A stretch of 64,000 nt of DNA from Dehalogenimonas sp. THU2 (GCF_039749495.1 NZ_JBDLLU010000006.1:1-64000), one strand, 5' to 3'. Positions 27,796 through 36,777 are shown, numbered from the stretch's first letter. Notes: generated from the sequence alone by a model not told the origin. Numbers and translations are program-made.

Positions 27796-28774
27796 TGTCA
27801 TCGGTCTGGGGGTTCTGCGCTCGGACCATATCTATTCTATCGATACCATCCCTGCCAGCGGCGAGCACCTGATTTGCCCGGCCAATGTCACCTCCGGCGG
27901 TAGTGCCGCCAATACCATCTTCGGCCTGAGTAAACTCGGTTTAAAATGCGGTCTTATCGGGGCGGTGGGTGACGACCCGGCCGGTCGAACACTAGTCACG
28001 GAACTTATAGCCGCCGGTATCGACACCGGTCACGTCGCTTCCATCCCCAATGCACAGACAGACAGCGCTATCGTGATGCTCGGCGCCGACGGAGGCCGGG
28101 TGAGTTATTTATGCTACGATGCCGGTAAATCACTACGCGTCAATGAAGCCGCAATCGAAACGCTGAACCAGGCTGCCGCCATACATATCGGCGGGCTGGC
28201 CGGCCCGGAACAATTGAAAGCGATATCGGCGGCCGTGACCGGGTTGAACCCCGACATTACAATCAGCCTGTCCATCAGCGACAGCGAGGCCGTCCTGGGG
28301 ATCAAGGCGTTCGAGGCAGTCATCGCCCGGGCTGCCGTGGTATTTGCCAGCCGGACCGCCATCGAAAAGCTCACTAGGAAGAACTACCATCGCGGTGGGG
28401 AGATGTGCCGCCGTCTGGGCGCCAAAGCCACGGTCGTCTTTCTAACCTGTGGCGAGGAGATCCGGAAGATACGGAAGAAGGGCAAAGCCGCCAGCGTCAC
28501 TACCTACATCCGGAATCACGAGTACGAGTGCACTATCGAGTCCGCCATCCGCAAGTGGCCTAACATCATCGAGACTACGGGCGCGCAGGACGCCTTCGCC
28601 GCCGGGTTCCTGTACGGACTGCTCAAAGACAGGGCCATCGATGAATGCGGGTTCTTAGGCGATATACTAGCCCAGGCGTGCCTAAAAACACCCGGCGCCA
28701 GGGATTCACTCCCTGACGCCGGTGAGGTTTCCAAGAGGTACTTCCAGATCCACCGGGAAGAGCTTAGCTTTTAG
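27782..28774 (+). CDS. PfkB-family sugar/nucleoside kinase
   Basis: 330 aa with a ribokinase fold. The first signature region is [17 protein letters not shown] and the second is [13 protein letters not shown]. The catalytic Asp is kept, but the usual DTTGAGD reads ETTGAQD, so an acidic residue and the anion-hole glycine are changed. The substrate is unknown; candidates are adenosine, ribose or fructose derivatives. It is the last gene of the plus-strand run and its 3' end overlaps clpP tail to tail by 11 bases. Confidence 0.84.
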   Translation: MPLYDVIGLGVLRSDHIYSIDTIPASGEHLICPANVTSGGSAANTIFGLSKLGLKCGLIGAVGDDPAGRTLVTELIAAGIDTGHVASIPNAQTDSAIVMLGADGGRVSYLCYDAGKSLRVNEAAIETLNQAAAIHIGGLAGPEQLKAISAAVTGLNPDITISLSISDSEAVLGIKAFEAVIARAAVVFASRTAIEKLTRKNYHRGGEMCRRLGAKATVVFLTCGEEIRKIRKKGKAASVTTYIRNHEYECTIESAIRKWPNIIETTGAQDAFAAGFLYGLLKDRAIDECGFLGDILAQACLKTPGARDSLPDAGEVSKRYFQIHREELSF

Positions 28775-29381
28775 CCGGTTTCTCCTCGGGCTTTTTCAGG
28801 ATGTCGTCGATAAGGCCGTATTCCTTGGCCTGAACCGGGTTGAGATAATAATCCCGGTCGGTATCATGGATGATCTTTTCCAACGTTTGACCGGTCCGGT
28901 TGGCCAGGATGTCCCGGATGATGTCCTGCAGGCGGGTGATCTCCTTAGCCTGGATGACGATATCGGAGGCCTGTCCGCGGGCGCCGCCGATGGCTTGGTG
29001 CATGTGGATGGTGGAGTTGGGCAGCGCGAAGCGTTTGCCCTTGGCGCCGGCGCACAGCAGTACGGTAGCCATGCTGGCGGCCATGCCGACGCAGATGGTG
29101 GATACCGCCGGGCGGATGAGCTGCATGGTGTCGTAGATTGCCAGACCGGCCGAGATAACGCCGCCTGGGGAATGGATATACAGGCTGATGTCCTTATCTG
29201 GATCTTCCCGGTCAAGGAACAGCAATTGGGCGATGATGATATTGGCCACCTGGTCGTTGATCTCGGTGCCCAGGAAGATGATGCGCTCCTTGAGCAGCAG
29301 AGAGTAGATATCGAAGGCTCTCTCGCCGCGGGAGCTGCTCTCGATAACCATCGGGATGATGTTAGACGGGTTCATGGTCAT
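28764..29381 (-). CDS. clpP: ATP-dependent Clp protease proteolytic subunit
   Basis: Serine protease of the Clp chamber, 205 aa. Catalytic Ser103 in CVGMAASMA, His128 in TIHMHQ and an Asp in the HDTDRDYY segment (173-179) are all present. The N-terminus may begin at 29381 or at the second ATG six bases later. The ATG overlaps the tig stop by one base, giving the common tig-clpP pair. clpX is not directly downstream; the next gene on this side is on the opposite strand. Confidence 0.96.
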   Translation of the reverse strand: MTMNPSNIIPMVIESSSRGERAFDIYSLLLKERIIFLGTEINDQVANIIIAQLLFLDREDPDKDISLYIHSPGGVISAGLAIYDTMQLIRPAVSTICVGMAASMATVLLCAGAKGKRFALPNSTIHMHQAIGGARGQASDIVIQAKEITRLQDIIRDILANRTGQTLEKIIHDTDRDYYLNPVQAKEYGLIDDILKKPEEKPAKS

Positions 29382-30736
29382 TAGTCTTTAGCCTCCTCTG
29401 TGATTTCTTCGTTGGTCTTTTCATCAGCGGTTGCCGGAGCGGTCTCCCCGCCCTTGCCCGCCGCGATATCCTTCAGGCGTTCGATGGTTTTCCGCGACAG
29501 GAGTATCTGGGCGATCTCTTCCCGCGCTTCCGGCTTCTCGAAATAAGGCCGCTGCTCGTCTCTCTTGTCTTCCGGAATAGTAGCCATCATCCGCTCGACA
29601 TCGGCGTCGATATCCTCGTCGGAGACCTCAAGGTTTTCTGCGGTAGCCAGCTTTCCCAGTATCAGGGAACGGCGAACCCGATCCTCAGCCCTGGGCCGCA
29701 GTTGCCTGGCCAGGTCTTCCGGATTGATGCGCCCTAAAAGCTCCTCGTACTCGGCCTGGGAGCTGACCTGCTGCTGCCAGCGGTCGAGCTGCTGGTTGAC
29801 CAGCCGCTCATATTCCATGTCCACCAGGTTGGGCGGAAATTCCGCTTTGCTGATATGGACCAGTTCGTCGACGAGACCGGCTTCATAGGTCTCCGCGGCT
29901 GAGTTCTCAAGACGCTTGCGGTAGTTATCCCGCATCCGGTTTTTAAGTTCATCGAAGCTGGTCATATCGACGTCGAGCGATTTGGCGAAATCATCGTCTT
30001 CCGGCGGCAGTTTTTCTTCCTTGATCTCGATGATCTTAACTTTGAAAAGGGGTTCTTTGCCCCCCAGTTCCACTTTGGCGAAATCATCGGGATATTTCAA
30101 TTGAAATTCTTTGGTGTCGTCGCGGCTCAAGCCGAAAATCGCCTGGGAGAAGCCCGGGGCCGGATACTTGGACTCTTCGCTGACGCCGAACTGAGCGCCC
30201 TTCTGGTTGATGAAAGGGGCGCCGTCGATGGTGCTCTCCAGGTCCATCACTACCAGATCACCTTCCTGAGCGGGCCGGTCGACGGGTTCCCAGGTGGCTT
30301 TCTCATGCCGGAGCTGCTTGATCATGCCGTCGACGACTTCTTCTTTAACTTCGACGGGTTCCGGCGCCATCCTGATGCTCTTGTAGTCGCCAAGCTCGAC
30401 GTTGGGCGGCAGCGGGATCTTGGCTTTGAAGATCAGGGGTTCGTTCTGCACCACTTCCACGCCGGGCGTGCCGAAGGCCTTAATATCCTGCTCCTTGATG
30501 GCGTCGGCGCAGGCTTTGGGCAGTACCTCATCGAGGGATTCCTCGATAAGACGGTCTTTACCCAGGTAGCGCTCCAGGATCGGGCGGGGGGTTTTACCCT
30601 TGCGGAAGCCGGGCACTTCGGTGCGCTTGACCAGCCTCTGGTAAGCGTTCTCCAGGGCTGTCTGCATGTCGGCGCTGTCCATTTCGATGGTCAGCAGCGC
30701 TTCGCAGGCCTCGATCTTCTTGTCGGTTACTTTCAT
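29381..30736 (-). CDS. tig: Trigger factor chaperone
   Basis: Ribosome-bound chaperone and prolyl isomerase, 451 aa. The ribosome-docking signature [17 protein letters not shown] lies near residue 42, followed by the FKBP-like domain ([12 protein letters not shown]) and a long helical C-domain ending in an acidic, Thr/Ala-rich tail. ATG 30736 is preferred over the TTG one codon earlier because AGAGGA is correctly spaced to it. A TATAAT is visible just upstream, in the 25-bp gap after aspS, so tig-clpP may also have its own promoter. Confidence 0.95.
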   Translation of the reverse strand: MKVTDKKIEACEALLTIEMDSADMQTALENAYQRLVKRTEVPGFRKGKTPRPILERYLGKDRLIEESLDEVLPKACADAIKEQDIKAFGTPGVEVVQNEPLIFKAKIPLPPNVELGDYKSIRMAPEPVEVKEEVVDGMIKQLRHEKATWEPVDRPAQEGDLVVMDLESTIDGAPFINQKGAQFGVSEESKYPAPGFSQAIFGLSRDDTKEFQLKYPDDFAKVELGGKEPLFKVKIIEIKEEKLPPEDDDFAKSLDVDMTSFDELKNRMRDNYRKRLENSAAETYEAGLVDELVHISKAEFPPNLVDMEYERLVNQQLDRWQQQVSSQAEYEELLGRINPEDLARQLRPRAEDRVRRSLILGKLATAENLEVSDEDIDADVERMMATIPEDKRDEQRPYFEKPEAREEIAQILLSRKTIERLKDIAAGKGGETAPATADEKTNEEITEEAKD

Positions 30737-30761
30737 CAAATCCTCTACTATTTATTATAGA

Positions 30762-32558
30762 CTACTGCGGTAACTTCAACGAAATATGCACCTGGTCGGT
30801 CTGCGCGGCGGTGACCTCCGACGGCGAACCGAACATCGGGTCCACCCCCGCCTGGTTCTTGGGGAAGGCGATGACTTCACGTATGGTCGGCTCCCCGGCC
30901 AGAATGGCCACCACCCGGTCGATACCCGGCGCCACCCCGCCATGCGGCGGCGCCCCGTACTCGAAGGCGTCCAGAAGCTGGCCGAAAAGGCTCTGGATAC
31001 GTTCCTCATTATGGCCGAGCAGGCGGAATACCTGCCGCTGCAATTCCGGCTGATGGATGCGGATGCTGCCGCCGGCGATCTCATAGCCATTGAGAACCAG
31101 ATCGTAATGACGGCCGTGCACCTTGCCGGGATCCGTCTCCAGGAGCGGCATGTCCTCAGCGCGAGGAGCGGTGAAGGGATGATGCGTCGGCTGCCAGCGG
31201 TTGTCTTCGTCGTTCCAGGTGAAAAGGGGGAAATCCACCACGAAGGCGAAAGCCAGTTCATCCGGATCCGCCAGATTCAGCCGGCACCCGAGTTCATTAC
31301 GCAACCCGCCCAGCACCCCGTTGGAACGTTCCCGGTCCCCGGCGACGATGAGCAGCAGGTCTCCGGCACGGGCGCCGGCACGGCGGGCCATGTCCCTGAT
31401 CTGATCGATGGTAAGGTACTTGGCGGCCACCGAACGGACCTTGTCCATTTCCAACGTATCGATATCGCCCGGCTCTGAACCCAACGCGATGGGTACCAGC
31501 CCCGCGGCGCCGAGTTGCTTGGCCAGATTGATCAGGTCATCCACCTGGTTCTTGTTGTAGCCGCCGCAGCCCGGCGCGGCGATGGCCTTGACCACGCCAC
31601 CTTTGGCGACGGTGCCGGAGAAGACCCCGAAACCGGTCACGGCGGCGATATCGGTCAGGTCCGCCAGTTCCATGCCGAAGCGCAGGTCAGGCTTGTCGCA
31701 ACCGTAACGCTCCATGATGTCGTTAAAGCTCAGGCGGGGGAACGGTTTGCGGAACTTTTTATGCGGCGTCACCGCCTCGGCCAGGCTGGAAAACAGCCCT
31801 TCCAGCAACTCCATCATGTCTTCTTCGTCGACGAAGCTCATTTCAAGGTCAAGCTGGGTGAATTCCGGCTGGCGGTCGGCCCGGAGGTCCTCGTCACGGA
31901 AGCAGCGGGCGATCTGGTAATATTTTTCTATGCCGGCCACCATCAGCAACTGTTTCAACTGTTGCGGGGACTGGGCCAGTGCGTAAAACTTGCCGGGATA
32001 CAGGCGGCTGGGCACCAGGTAGTCCCGCGCGCCCTCCGGGGTGCTTTTAAGCAGAATCGGCGTTTCTATCTCCAGGAAGCCCCGGTCGTCCAGGTAGCGG
32101 CGCATGAAGCGGATGACGTTGTGCCGCAGTATCATATTGTTCAGCATCCGGGGACGCCGCAGGTCCAGATAGCGATATTTCAGCCGCAGAGACTCATCGA
32201 CATCCACGTCTTCGTTGACGTAGAAGGGAGGTGTCCGGGACTCGTTCAGTATCTCGACGGACTCAGCGGCGACTTCCACCATGCCGGTCGGCATTTTTAA
32301 ATTCTCGGTACCCGCCGGCCGCCGTGTCACGATGCCGGTGACCTTAACCACGAACTCAGAGCGGAAAGACTCCGCGATATGATGAGCTTCTTTGGCCGAC
32401 TCCGGGTTGAAGACGACCTGGACCAGGCCGGCGCGATCCCTAAGGTCGATAAAAATCAGATTGCCATGATCGCGGCGCCGGTGTACCCAACCGGCCAGGG
32501 TCACTTTTTGGCCTACGTTCGCGTCGGTGAGTTCGCCGCACTGGTGGTCTTTAAGCAA
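30762..32558 (-). CDS. aspS: Aspartyl-tRNA synthetase (bacterial type)
   Basis: Charges tRNA-Asp (and possibly tRNA-Asn in organisms using amidotransferase). 598 aa. It has an OB-fold (KVTLAGWVHRRRDHGNLIF), class II motif 2 FRDEDLRADRQPEFTQLD, the inserted GAD domain of bacterial enzymes (~290-420) and motif 3 GIDRVVAIL. The TTG start is backed by AAGGAG five bases upstream and a consensus promoter. Whether it is discriminating cannot be judged by eye. Confidence 0.95.
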   Translation of the reverse strand: MLKDHQCGELTDANVGQKVTLAGWVHRRRDHGNLIFIDLRDRAGLVQVVFNPESAKEAHHIAESFRSEFVVKVTGIVTRRPAGTENLKMPTGMVEVAAESVEILNESRTPPFYVNEDVDVDESLRLKYRYLDLRRPRMLNNMILRHNVIRFMRRYLDDRGFLEIETPILLKSTPEGARDYLVPSRLYPGKFYALAQSPQQLKQLLMVAGIEKYYQIARCFRDEDLRADRQPEFTQLDLEMSFVDEEDMMELLEGLFSSLAEAVTPHKKFRKPFPRLSFNDIMERYGCDKPDLRFGMELADLTDIAAVTGFGVFSGTVAKGGVVKAIAAPGCGGYNKNQVDDLINLAKQLGAAGLVPIALGSEPGDIDTLEMDKVRSVAAKYLTIDQIRDMARRAGARAGDLLLIVAGDRERSNGVLGGLRNELGCRLNLADPDELAFAFVVDFPLFTWNDEDNRWQPTHHPFTAPRAEDMPLLETDPGKVHGRHYDLVLNGYEIAGGSIRIHQPELQRQVFRLLGHNEERIQSLFGQLLDAFEYGAPPHGGVAPGIDRVVAILAGEPTIREVIAFPKNQAGVDPMFGSPSEVTAAQTDQVHISLKLPQ

Positions 32559-32591
32559 GGTTACTCCTTAGATGAAAGGATACAAGGAATG

Positions 32592-32620
32592 ATTATATCC
32601 GATGGTAAACGGCAGTTCAA
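32592..32620 (-). promoter_or_regulatory. Promoter of aspS(-tig-clpP)
   Basis: Minus strand TTGAAC (32620-32615), 17-bp spacer, TATAAT (32597-32592), about 34 bases before the TTG start. Confidence 0.8.
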
Positions 32621-32833
32621 ACATTGGAACATCGTCAAATGAGAAATCTGAAATAATATCTGATTAAAAAATTGTCCAATCATTAAACGGGGGGAGCGGA
32701 CCAATATTACAAATACTACCAACTCCAATACTACCAATGGGGGATGTTGAAAGATTAGCGATACGTAGAGGTATTGGTGAATATCTTTTTGATTCGTTTT
32801 CCAAAGTGCAGAAACGAACCTATTATTGGTTAG

Positions 32834-32861
32834 CTGTCAGTCATCAGTCGCCAGTTTTCAG
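32834..32861. repeat. Degenerate heptamer tandem repeat, block 1
   Basis: Four consecutive 7-mers ending in CAG: CTGTCAG, TCATCAG, TCGCCAG, TTTTCAG. Confidence 0.6.
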
Positions 32862-33062
32862 CTTTTCCTGCACGTAAAGGTTTCGGTGGTTCAATGTGAT
32901 CTTCATTATTAGAATCCCCGGTGATTCTTCACGAAACCAGTTGCCGGATGTTGCGAACAAGCAAAGGGAAGTCTGGTTTCTGACGGGGCGAACATATGAT
33001 AACACACGGTCACTCGTGAGCTGTCAATGGGATATTGGCGGGTTTTGGAAATATTTATTTAG

Positions 33063-33083
33063 TTGTCAGCTATCAGGTTTCAG
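33063..33083. repeat. Degenerate heptamer tandem repeat, block 2
   Basis: Three consecutive 7-mers ending in CAG: TTGTCAG, CTATCAG, GTTTCAG. Same unit as at 32834. Confidence 0.55.
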
Positions 33084-33165
33084 TTGTTGAGGCGGAGGGG
33101 TGGGGGGACGGGGTTTCCGGAGAGGTGTGCGTGCGTCATGCGATGTGATGGAGCATTGAGATCGT

Positions 33166-33194
33166 TTCGCCGGAGGCTCACGATGACGGTTTGT
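33166..33194. repeat. Dispersed repeat TTCGCCGGAGGCTCAC type, copy 1
   Basis: 29-bp sequence that recurs with two mismatches at 39454-39482 in another intergenic gap. Confidence 0.6.
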
Positions 33195-33243
33195 ATAGGA
33201 TCCGTTGGGGCGGGCGAGACCGGGTTACGAAGCGAAGGAGACG

Positions 33244-33286
33244 AAATCCCTCCTAATCTCCCTTTGCGAAAGGGAGAGACGCGATT
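33244..33286. repeat. Modular palindromic repeat, copy A
   Basis: AAATCCCTCCTAATCTCCC, then TTTGCGAAAGGGAGAGACGC. The CTCCCTTT/AAAGGGAG arms can form a hairpin. Related copies lie at 35513, 40581 and 42132. Confidence 0.65.
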
Positions 33287-33334
33287 GGGTGGCGTTCATC
33301 AGGATTTATTTTAAGATAAAATGCGGGTTGGCAT

Positions 33335-33363
33335 TTGACCTGTTTGCTCCGGTGCCGGATAAT
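33335..33363 (+). promoter_or_regulatory. Promoter of sufC-sufB
   Basis: TTGACC (33335-33340), 17-bp spacer, GATAAT (33358-33363). About 26 bases of leader remain before the sufC ATG. Confidence 0.7.
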
Positions 33364-33395
33364 ACGAAAATCACCAACAGGAACGAGGTTCTTTT

Positions 33396-34154
33396 ATGGA
33401 TGGCGACAGGTTACTGGAGATCAAGGGTCTAAAGGTAGAGATCGAAGGCAAGGAGATACTGCACGGGATCGACCTCAGCATCCGGGCCGGTGAAACACAT
33501 GTCATCTACGGTCCCAACGGCAGCGGCAAGACCACGCTCTTGATGACCCTCATGGGTTTTCCCCGCTACAAGATCACCGGCGGCCAGATAATCTTCGAGG
33601 GGCAGGACGTGACTCACGCCACCCTCGACGAACGCGCCCGGGCAGGCATCGGGCTGTCCTTCCAGCGCCCGCCCATCGTCCGCGGCGTCAAGACCCGCGA
33701 CATGGTGGAAGCCTGCTTCCGCGGCCGGGAAAGCGAAGAAACACTGAACCGCCTGGCCGAAAAGGCCAATATGATGGATTTCCTCGAACGGGATATCAAC
33801 TACGGCTTTTCCGGCGGCGAGACCAAACGGTCGGAACTGCTGCAACTCCTGGCGCAGAGCCCGGACCTGGTGCTTTTAGACGAACCGGAATCCGGTGTCG
33901 ACCTGGAAAATATCGCCCTGATCGGCGAACTTATCAACAACCTGCTGGAAAAGACTCATCCGATGCGCAACCGGACTCGCAGCGGCCTGATCATCTCTCA
34001 CACCGGCCATATCCTGGAATACGTCAACGCCCGCACCGGTTATGTTATGTTCGGCGGGCGCATCATCTGCGAGGGTGATCCCCATGAGATACTGGAAACC
34101 ATCAAAGTCAAAGGCTACGGAGATTGTGCTTCATGTCTGACGTGCAAAAGATGA
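33396..34154 (+). CDS. sufC: Fe-S cluster assembly ATPase SufC
   Basis: Soluble ABC-type ATPase that powers the SufB scaffold. 252 aa. Walker A GPNGSGKTT lies near residue 38, the ABC signature FSGGETKRSELLQLL near 140 and Walker B LVLLDEPESGVDLEN near 162, the last being typical of SufC (DEPxSGxD). GAGG lies about eight bases before ATG 33396. It overlaps sufB by 22 bases. Confidence 0.92.
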   Translation: MDGDRLLEIKGLKVEIEGKEILHGIDLSIRAGETHVIYGPNGSGKTTLLMTLMGFPRYKITGGQIIFEGQDVTHATLDERARAGIGLSFQRPPIVRGVKTRDMVEACFRGRESEETLNRLAEKANMMDFLERDINYGFSGGETKRSELLQLLAQSPDLVLLDEPESGVDLENIALIGELINNLLEKTHPMRNRTRSGLIISHTGHILEYVNARTGYVMFGGRIICEGDPHEILETIKVKGYGDCASCLTCKR

Positions 34155-35377
34155 ACAACCCGGATAACGCCGAACGCGCCCGCGCCGCCGCCGCTAAAAA
34201 GGCGACCTACGGGGCGGATATCGACCTGGACACTTTCGTCGTACCTGAAAAGAGCGACCGGGAGTATCTGTCCAAGCCTGAAACCATCTCCGAGATAGAC
34301 AAGTCCCGGATGCTGGAATCCGGCATCATGCTGGACGACCGCAGTGAGCGTTCCGGCACCTTCGTGCAGATGGACAATACGCCGGTGCACTTCGGCGCCG
34401 CCCAGGACGGCATCGAGGTCATGAGCGTCAGCGCCGCCTGGGAGAAGTACGACTGGCTGAAGGACTACTGGTGGAAAGCGGTGGCGGTGGACGCCGATAA
34501 ATACACCGCTCACGTGGAGCTTCACGGCGCCGACGGCTATTTCATCCGCGCCCTGCCCGGCGTCAAGACGACTTACCCCGTCCAGGCGTGCCTCTACCTG
34601 GAGCGCGGCAAAGCGGTGCAGGACGTGCACAACATCATCATCGCCGAGGAAGGCTCCGAACTCCACATCATCACCGGTTGCGCCGTGGCTCACCGGCAGG
34701 AGATGGGTTTACACCTGGGCGTCTCCGAGTTTTACATCAAGAAGGGCGCCAAGGTCACCTTCAGCATGATCCACACCTGGTCGCCGGAAACCGAGGTGCG
34801 GCCCCGCACCGGCGCCATCATCGAGGAAGACGGCCTCTTCCTGTCGAATTATGTCATCATGAAGCCGGTGCATTCCATCCAGACTTCGCCCATCGCCCGC
34901 TGCGTCGGCAAGAACGCCACGGTGCGATTCAACGCGGTCATGGTGTCCACTCCCGGCTCTCACATGGATATCGGTTCCCGCGTCTACCTCGACGCGCCGG
35001 GCGCCCGCACCGAGATGATCGCCAGGGCCATCACCAGCGGCGGCGAGATCATCTCACGCGGTTACATGGAAGCCAACGACGTCGACGTCAAAGGCCACCT
35101 GGAATGCCGCGGCCTCATCCTCAAGGAAAAAGGCAGCATCCACGCCATACCAGAACTCAAGGCCACCGTACCCAACGTCGACCTGTCCCACGAGGCGGCG
35201 GTGGGCAAGATCGCCGAGGATGAGGTGGAATACCTCATGGCCCGCGGTTTGACCCGGGACGAGGCCACCGCGTCCATCATCCGGGGGTTTCTGAATGTGG
35301 ATATCGAGGGGTTGCCGGCGGAGCTTAATGCTGAACTCAGGAAGGCTATTGAGGCGTCGGAGAAGGAATCTCTTTAG
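34133..35377 (+). CDS. sufB: SufB/SufD-family Fe-S scaffold protein
   Basis: Beta-helix scaffold partner of SufC, 414 aa from ATG 34133. The C-terminal block LSHEAAVGKIAEDEVEYLMARGL matches the SufB signature, and ECRGLILKEKG and CVGKNATVRFN lie before it. It is shorter than the usual ~470-aa SufB, as in archaeal two-gene systems. The longest frame starts at a TTG three codons earlier, but GGAG is spaced for the ATG. No sufD, sufS, sufU or sufE follows, so the operon is just sufC-sufB. Confidence 0.88.
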   Translation: MSDVQKMNNPDNAERARAAAAKKATYGADIDLDTFVVPEKSDREYLSKPETISEIDKSRMLESGIMLDDRSERSGTFVQMDNTPVHFGAAQDGIEVMSVSAAWEKYDWLKDYWWKAVAVDADKYTAHVELHGADGYFIRALPGVKTTYPVQACLYLERGKAVQDVHNIIIAEEGSELHIITGCAVAHRQEMGLHLGVSEFYIKKGAKVTFSMIHTWSPETEVRPRTGAIIEEDGLFLSNYVIMKPVHSIQTSPIARCVGKNATVRFNAVMVSTPGSHMDIGSRVYLDAPGARTEMIARAITSGGEIISRGYMEANDVDVKGHLECRGLILKEKGSIHAIPELKATVPNVDLSHEAAVGKIAEDEVEYLMARGLTRDEATASIIRGFLNVDIEGLPAELNAELRKAIEASEKESL

Positions 35378-35425
35378 AACCGAGGTGCCCCCTCATACAT
35401 TCGCTTCGCTCAGTACAGGCTCTAA

Positions 35426-35450
35426 CCTCTCCCCGTTGGGGAGAGGGATT
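35426..35450. terminator. Hairpin after sufB, possible terminator
   Basis: Perfect 9-bp stem CCTCTCCCC/GGGGAGAGG with a GTT loop, followed by GATTTTG. It may end sufCB, but it also resembles the palindromic repeat family. Confidence 0.45.
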
Positions 35451-35512
35451 TTGAATCATACCAACGGTTAGCCTGTTGCTGGCGGGAGTCATTCGATGCA
35501 ATGGAGCAACGT

Positions 35513-35556
35513 AAATCTCTCTTAATCTCTCTTTACGAAAGAGAGAGACGCGAATC
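35513..35556. repeat. Modular palindromic repeat, copy B
   Basis: AAATCTCTCTTAATCTCTC, then TTTACGAAAGAGAGAGACGC. The CTCTCTTT/AAAGAGAG arms form an 8-bp hairpin with an ACG loop. Confidence 0.7.
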
Positions 35557-35603
35557 GGTGCCGGAAATATACTACTTAGAAGGTTGAATCATTTCAAATA
35601 GAG

Positions 35604-35634
35604 AAAAGCCCTCGGCATGATCGAGGGCTTTTTT
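35604..35634. terminator. Intrinsic terminator, bidirectional
   Basis: 11-bp stem AAAAGCCCTCG/CGAGGGCTTTT (35604-35614 with 35622-35632) and further Ts. It should end the small FmdB gene on the minus strand and can also stop read-through from sufB. Confidence 0.85.
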
Positions 35635-35677
35635 GTTTTCTTTTCGTGGGAGCCGGACCGGCTCCTGTGGTTTAGCC

Positions 35678-35884
35678 TCAGGATGAGGCACGGGGGGCGC
35701 AGCTTGAGCCGCCGCTGTAGCCACCACCATAGCCGCCGCCGGTGCCGCAACTGAAAGCGGAGACCTTGCGCTCGACCTCGACGGCACCGCACTTGGGACA
35801 GGTTACCTCAGCGGTGTCGGAAAAGCGGCGCAGCAGTTCAAATTTCTTGGCGCACTTTTTGCAGGAATACTCGTAAATCGGCAT
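35678..35884 (-). CDS. Small FmdB-type zinc-ribbon protein
   Basis: 68 aa. MPIYEYSCKKCAKKF and VTCPKCGA give the two CxxC pairs of the FmdB zinc ribbon; the rest is a Gly/Ser-rich tail containing two more cysteines. Its first 45 residues are clearly related to the protein at 5194-5862, but the tail is unrelated. Single gene with its own terminator. Function unknown. Confidence 0.85.
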   Translation of the reverse strand: MPIYEYSCKKCAKKFELLRRFSDTAEVTCPKCGAVEVERKVSAFSCGTGGGYGGGYSGGSSCAPRASS

Positions 35885-35960
35885 CGCACATCCTTTTCAA
35901 GTAATGTCCCATTATACATGGTTCACCGGGGAAACGAAGTAACTAAAGTCACTCAGGCTT

Positions 35961-35989
35961 TTGACGCGTATCGCCGTCCCCACTATAAT
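35961..35989 (+). promoter_or_regulatory. Promoter of the first YkgJ-type gene
   Basis: TTGACG (35961-35966), exact 17-bp spacer, TATAAT (35984-35989). The longest open frame begins inside this -35 box, which shows the real start is the later ATG at 36003. Confidence 0.8.
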
Positions 35990-36002
35990 CAATTCCAAGA
36001 TA

Positions 36003-36623
36003 ATGTCTGTACCTTCGATCCTCAAAAACGTTTTCGCCGAGAGCGATCTGGTTCACGCTGAACACGGCGCCGAGTTGAATTTTCAAAACCTGGGCGCCAA
36101 GTATGCGAAATATGTCGCCCAGGCGATATCGGACCTGAAACTCAATTATCCGCCCGCAAGATCTTTCAGTGACGATGAACTACGGAAAATTGTGGCTGTG
36201 GCCGATGTGGTGGGCCTCGATTCCCGCACCAGGATGAAACGTTTCAAATCAGCCTGTTCCTGTTGCGGCTGGTGCTGCTCCAAAACACATCGCATCGTGG
36301 TCAGGGAAGAAGACGCGGACCGTATCAGCCGGAAATTGAAAGCAAAACGGGCCGATCTTTTCGTTTTCGATGGCAAAGATTGGCTGATCAAAGACGTTCA
36401 CCCCTGCCGCTGGTGGAACCCCCGTAACGGCCGCTGCGCCATTTACAACGACAGACCGCATACTTGCCGTGTCTGGCCGATGGGGATCAACGACGCCGGT
36501 GAGAACACCATCATCCCCGAGAGCCACTGCAACTATGCCGTGATGACGCTGGTTTACAAAGCAATAAACATACTGGAAGCCGCCGGCGCGGGTACCCAGT
36601 CACAGGTACCGGCTGAAGGGTAA
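36003..36623 (+). CDS. YkgJ-type cysteine-cluster protein, paralog 1 (intact)
   Basis: 206 aa. The cysteine-cluster family pattern is CSCCGWCCSKTHRI near residues 85-98, then HPCRWWNPRNGRCAIYNDRP and HTCRVWP near 132-155 and a last HCNYAV. These Cys/His residues probably bind zinc or an iron-sulfur cluster; no activity is proven for the family. Start 36003 is set by the promoter. There is no Shine-Dalgarno and the leader is only about seven bases. It is a tandem paralog of the next gene, with which it shares promoter sequence. Confidence 0.84.
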   Translation: MSVPSILKNVFAESDLVHAEHGAELNFQNLGAKYAKYVAQAISDLKLNYPPARSFSDDELRKIVAVADVVGLDSRTRMKRFKSACSCCGWCCSKTHRIVVREEDADRISRKLKAKRADLFVFDGKDWLIKDVHPCRWWNPRNGRCAIYNDRPHTCRVWPMGINDAGENTIIPESHCNYAVMTLVYKAINILEAAGAGTQSQVPAEG

Positions 36624-36748
36624 CTCACCAGCGCTGTCGAGGTTTCAGTCATGCTTCAATCTGTTCGTTGCGGCATTGGATTACTTAGACGGAGTTACTC
36701 CCACGCCCTCGAAACCGGGAAAAGGAAGATGACTAATGTCAAAGGCTT

Positions 36749-36777
36749 TTGATTAAAATATCTACCCTGTCTATAAT
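36749..36777 (+). promoter_or_regulatory. Promoter of the second YkgJ-type gene, leaderless type
   Basis: TTGATT (36749-36754), exact 17-bp spacer, TATAAT (36772-36777). ATG 36784 follows after six bases. Confidence 0.8.

Larger units (their letters stand above)
32640..33334. other. Repeat-rich intergenic region between aspS and sufC
   Basis: About 700 bases without a credible gene. It contains two blocks of degenerate 7-bp tandem repeats (32834-32861, 33063-33083), one copy of the GGAGGCTCAC-type repeat (33166-33194) and one palindromic repeat copy (33244-33286). Short open frames here have no ribosome binding site and unusual composition. Confidence 0.6.
35378..35603. other. Intergenic region after sufB with two palindromic elements
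   Basis: Contains the hairpin CCTCTCCCC/GGGGAGAGG (35426-35446) and repeat copy B (35513-35556). I see no gene. Confidence 0.55.

Noticed and set aside
31515-32300. 261-aa open frame antisense to aspS
   Set aside because: Lies wholly within aspS, whose motifs are complete; no start signal or domain.
32834-33083. CRISPR-like array
   Set aside because: The repeats are 7 bp, contiguous and degenerate, with no spacers and no cas genes in the window.
32896-33432. Small open frames of 64-83 codons between aspS and sufC
   Set aside because: They run through repeats, lack ribosome binding sites and show no domain or composition like neighbouring genes.
34588-35223. 211-aa His/Arg-rich open frame within sufB
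   Set aside because: Frame-shifted reading of sufB; extreme Arg/His/Pro composition typical of a shadow in high-GC DNA.
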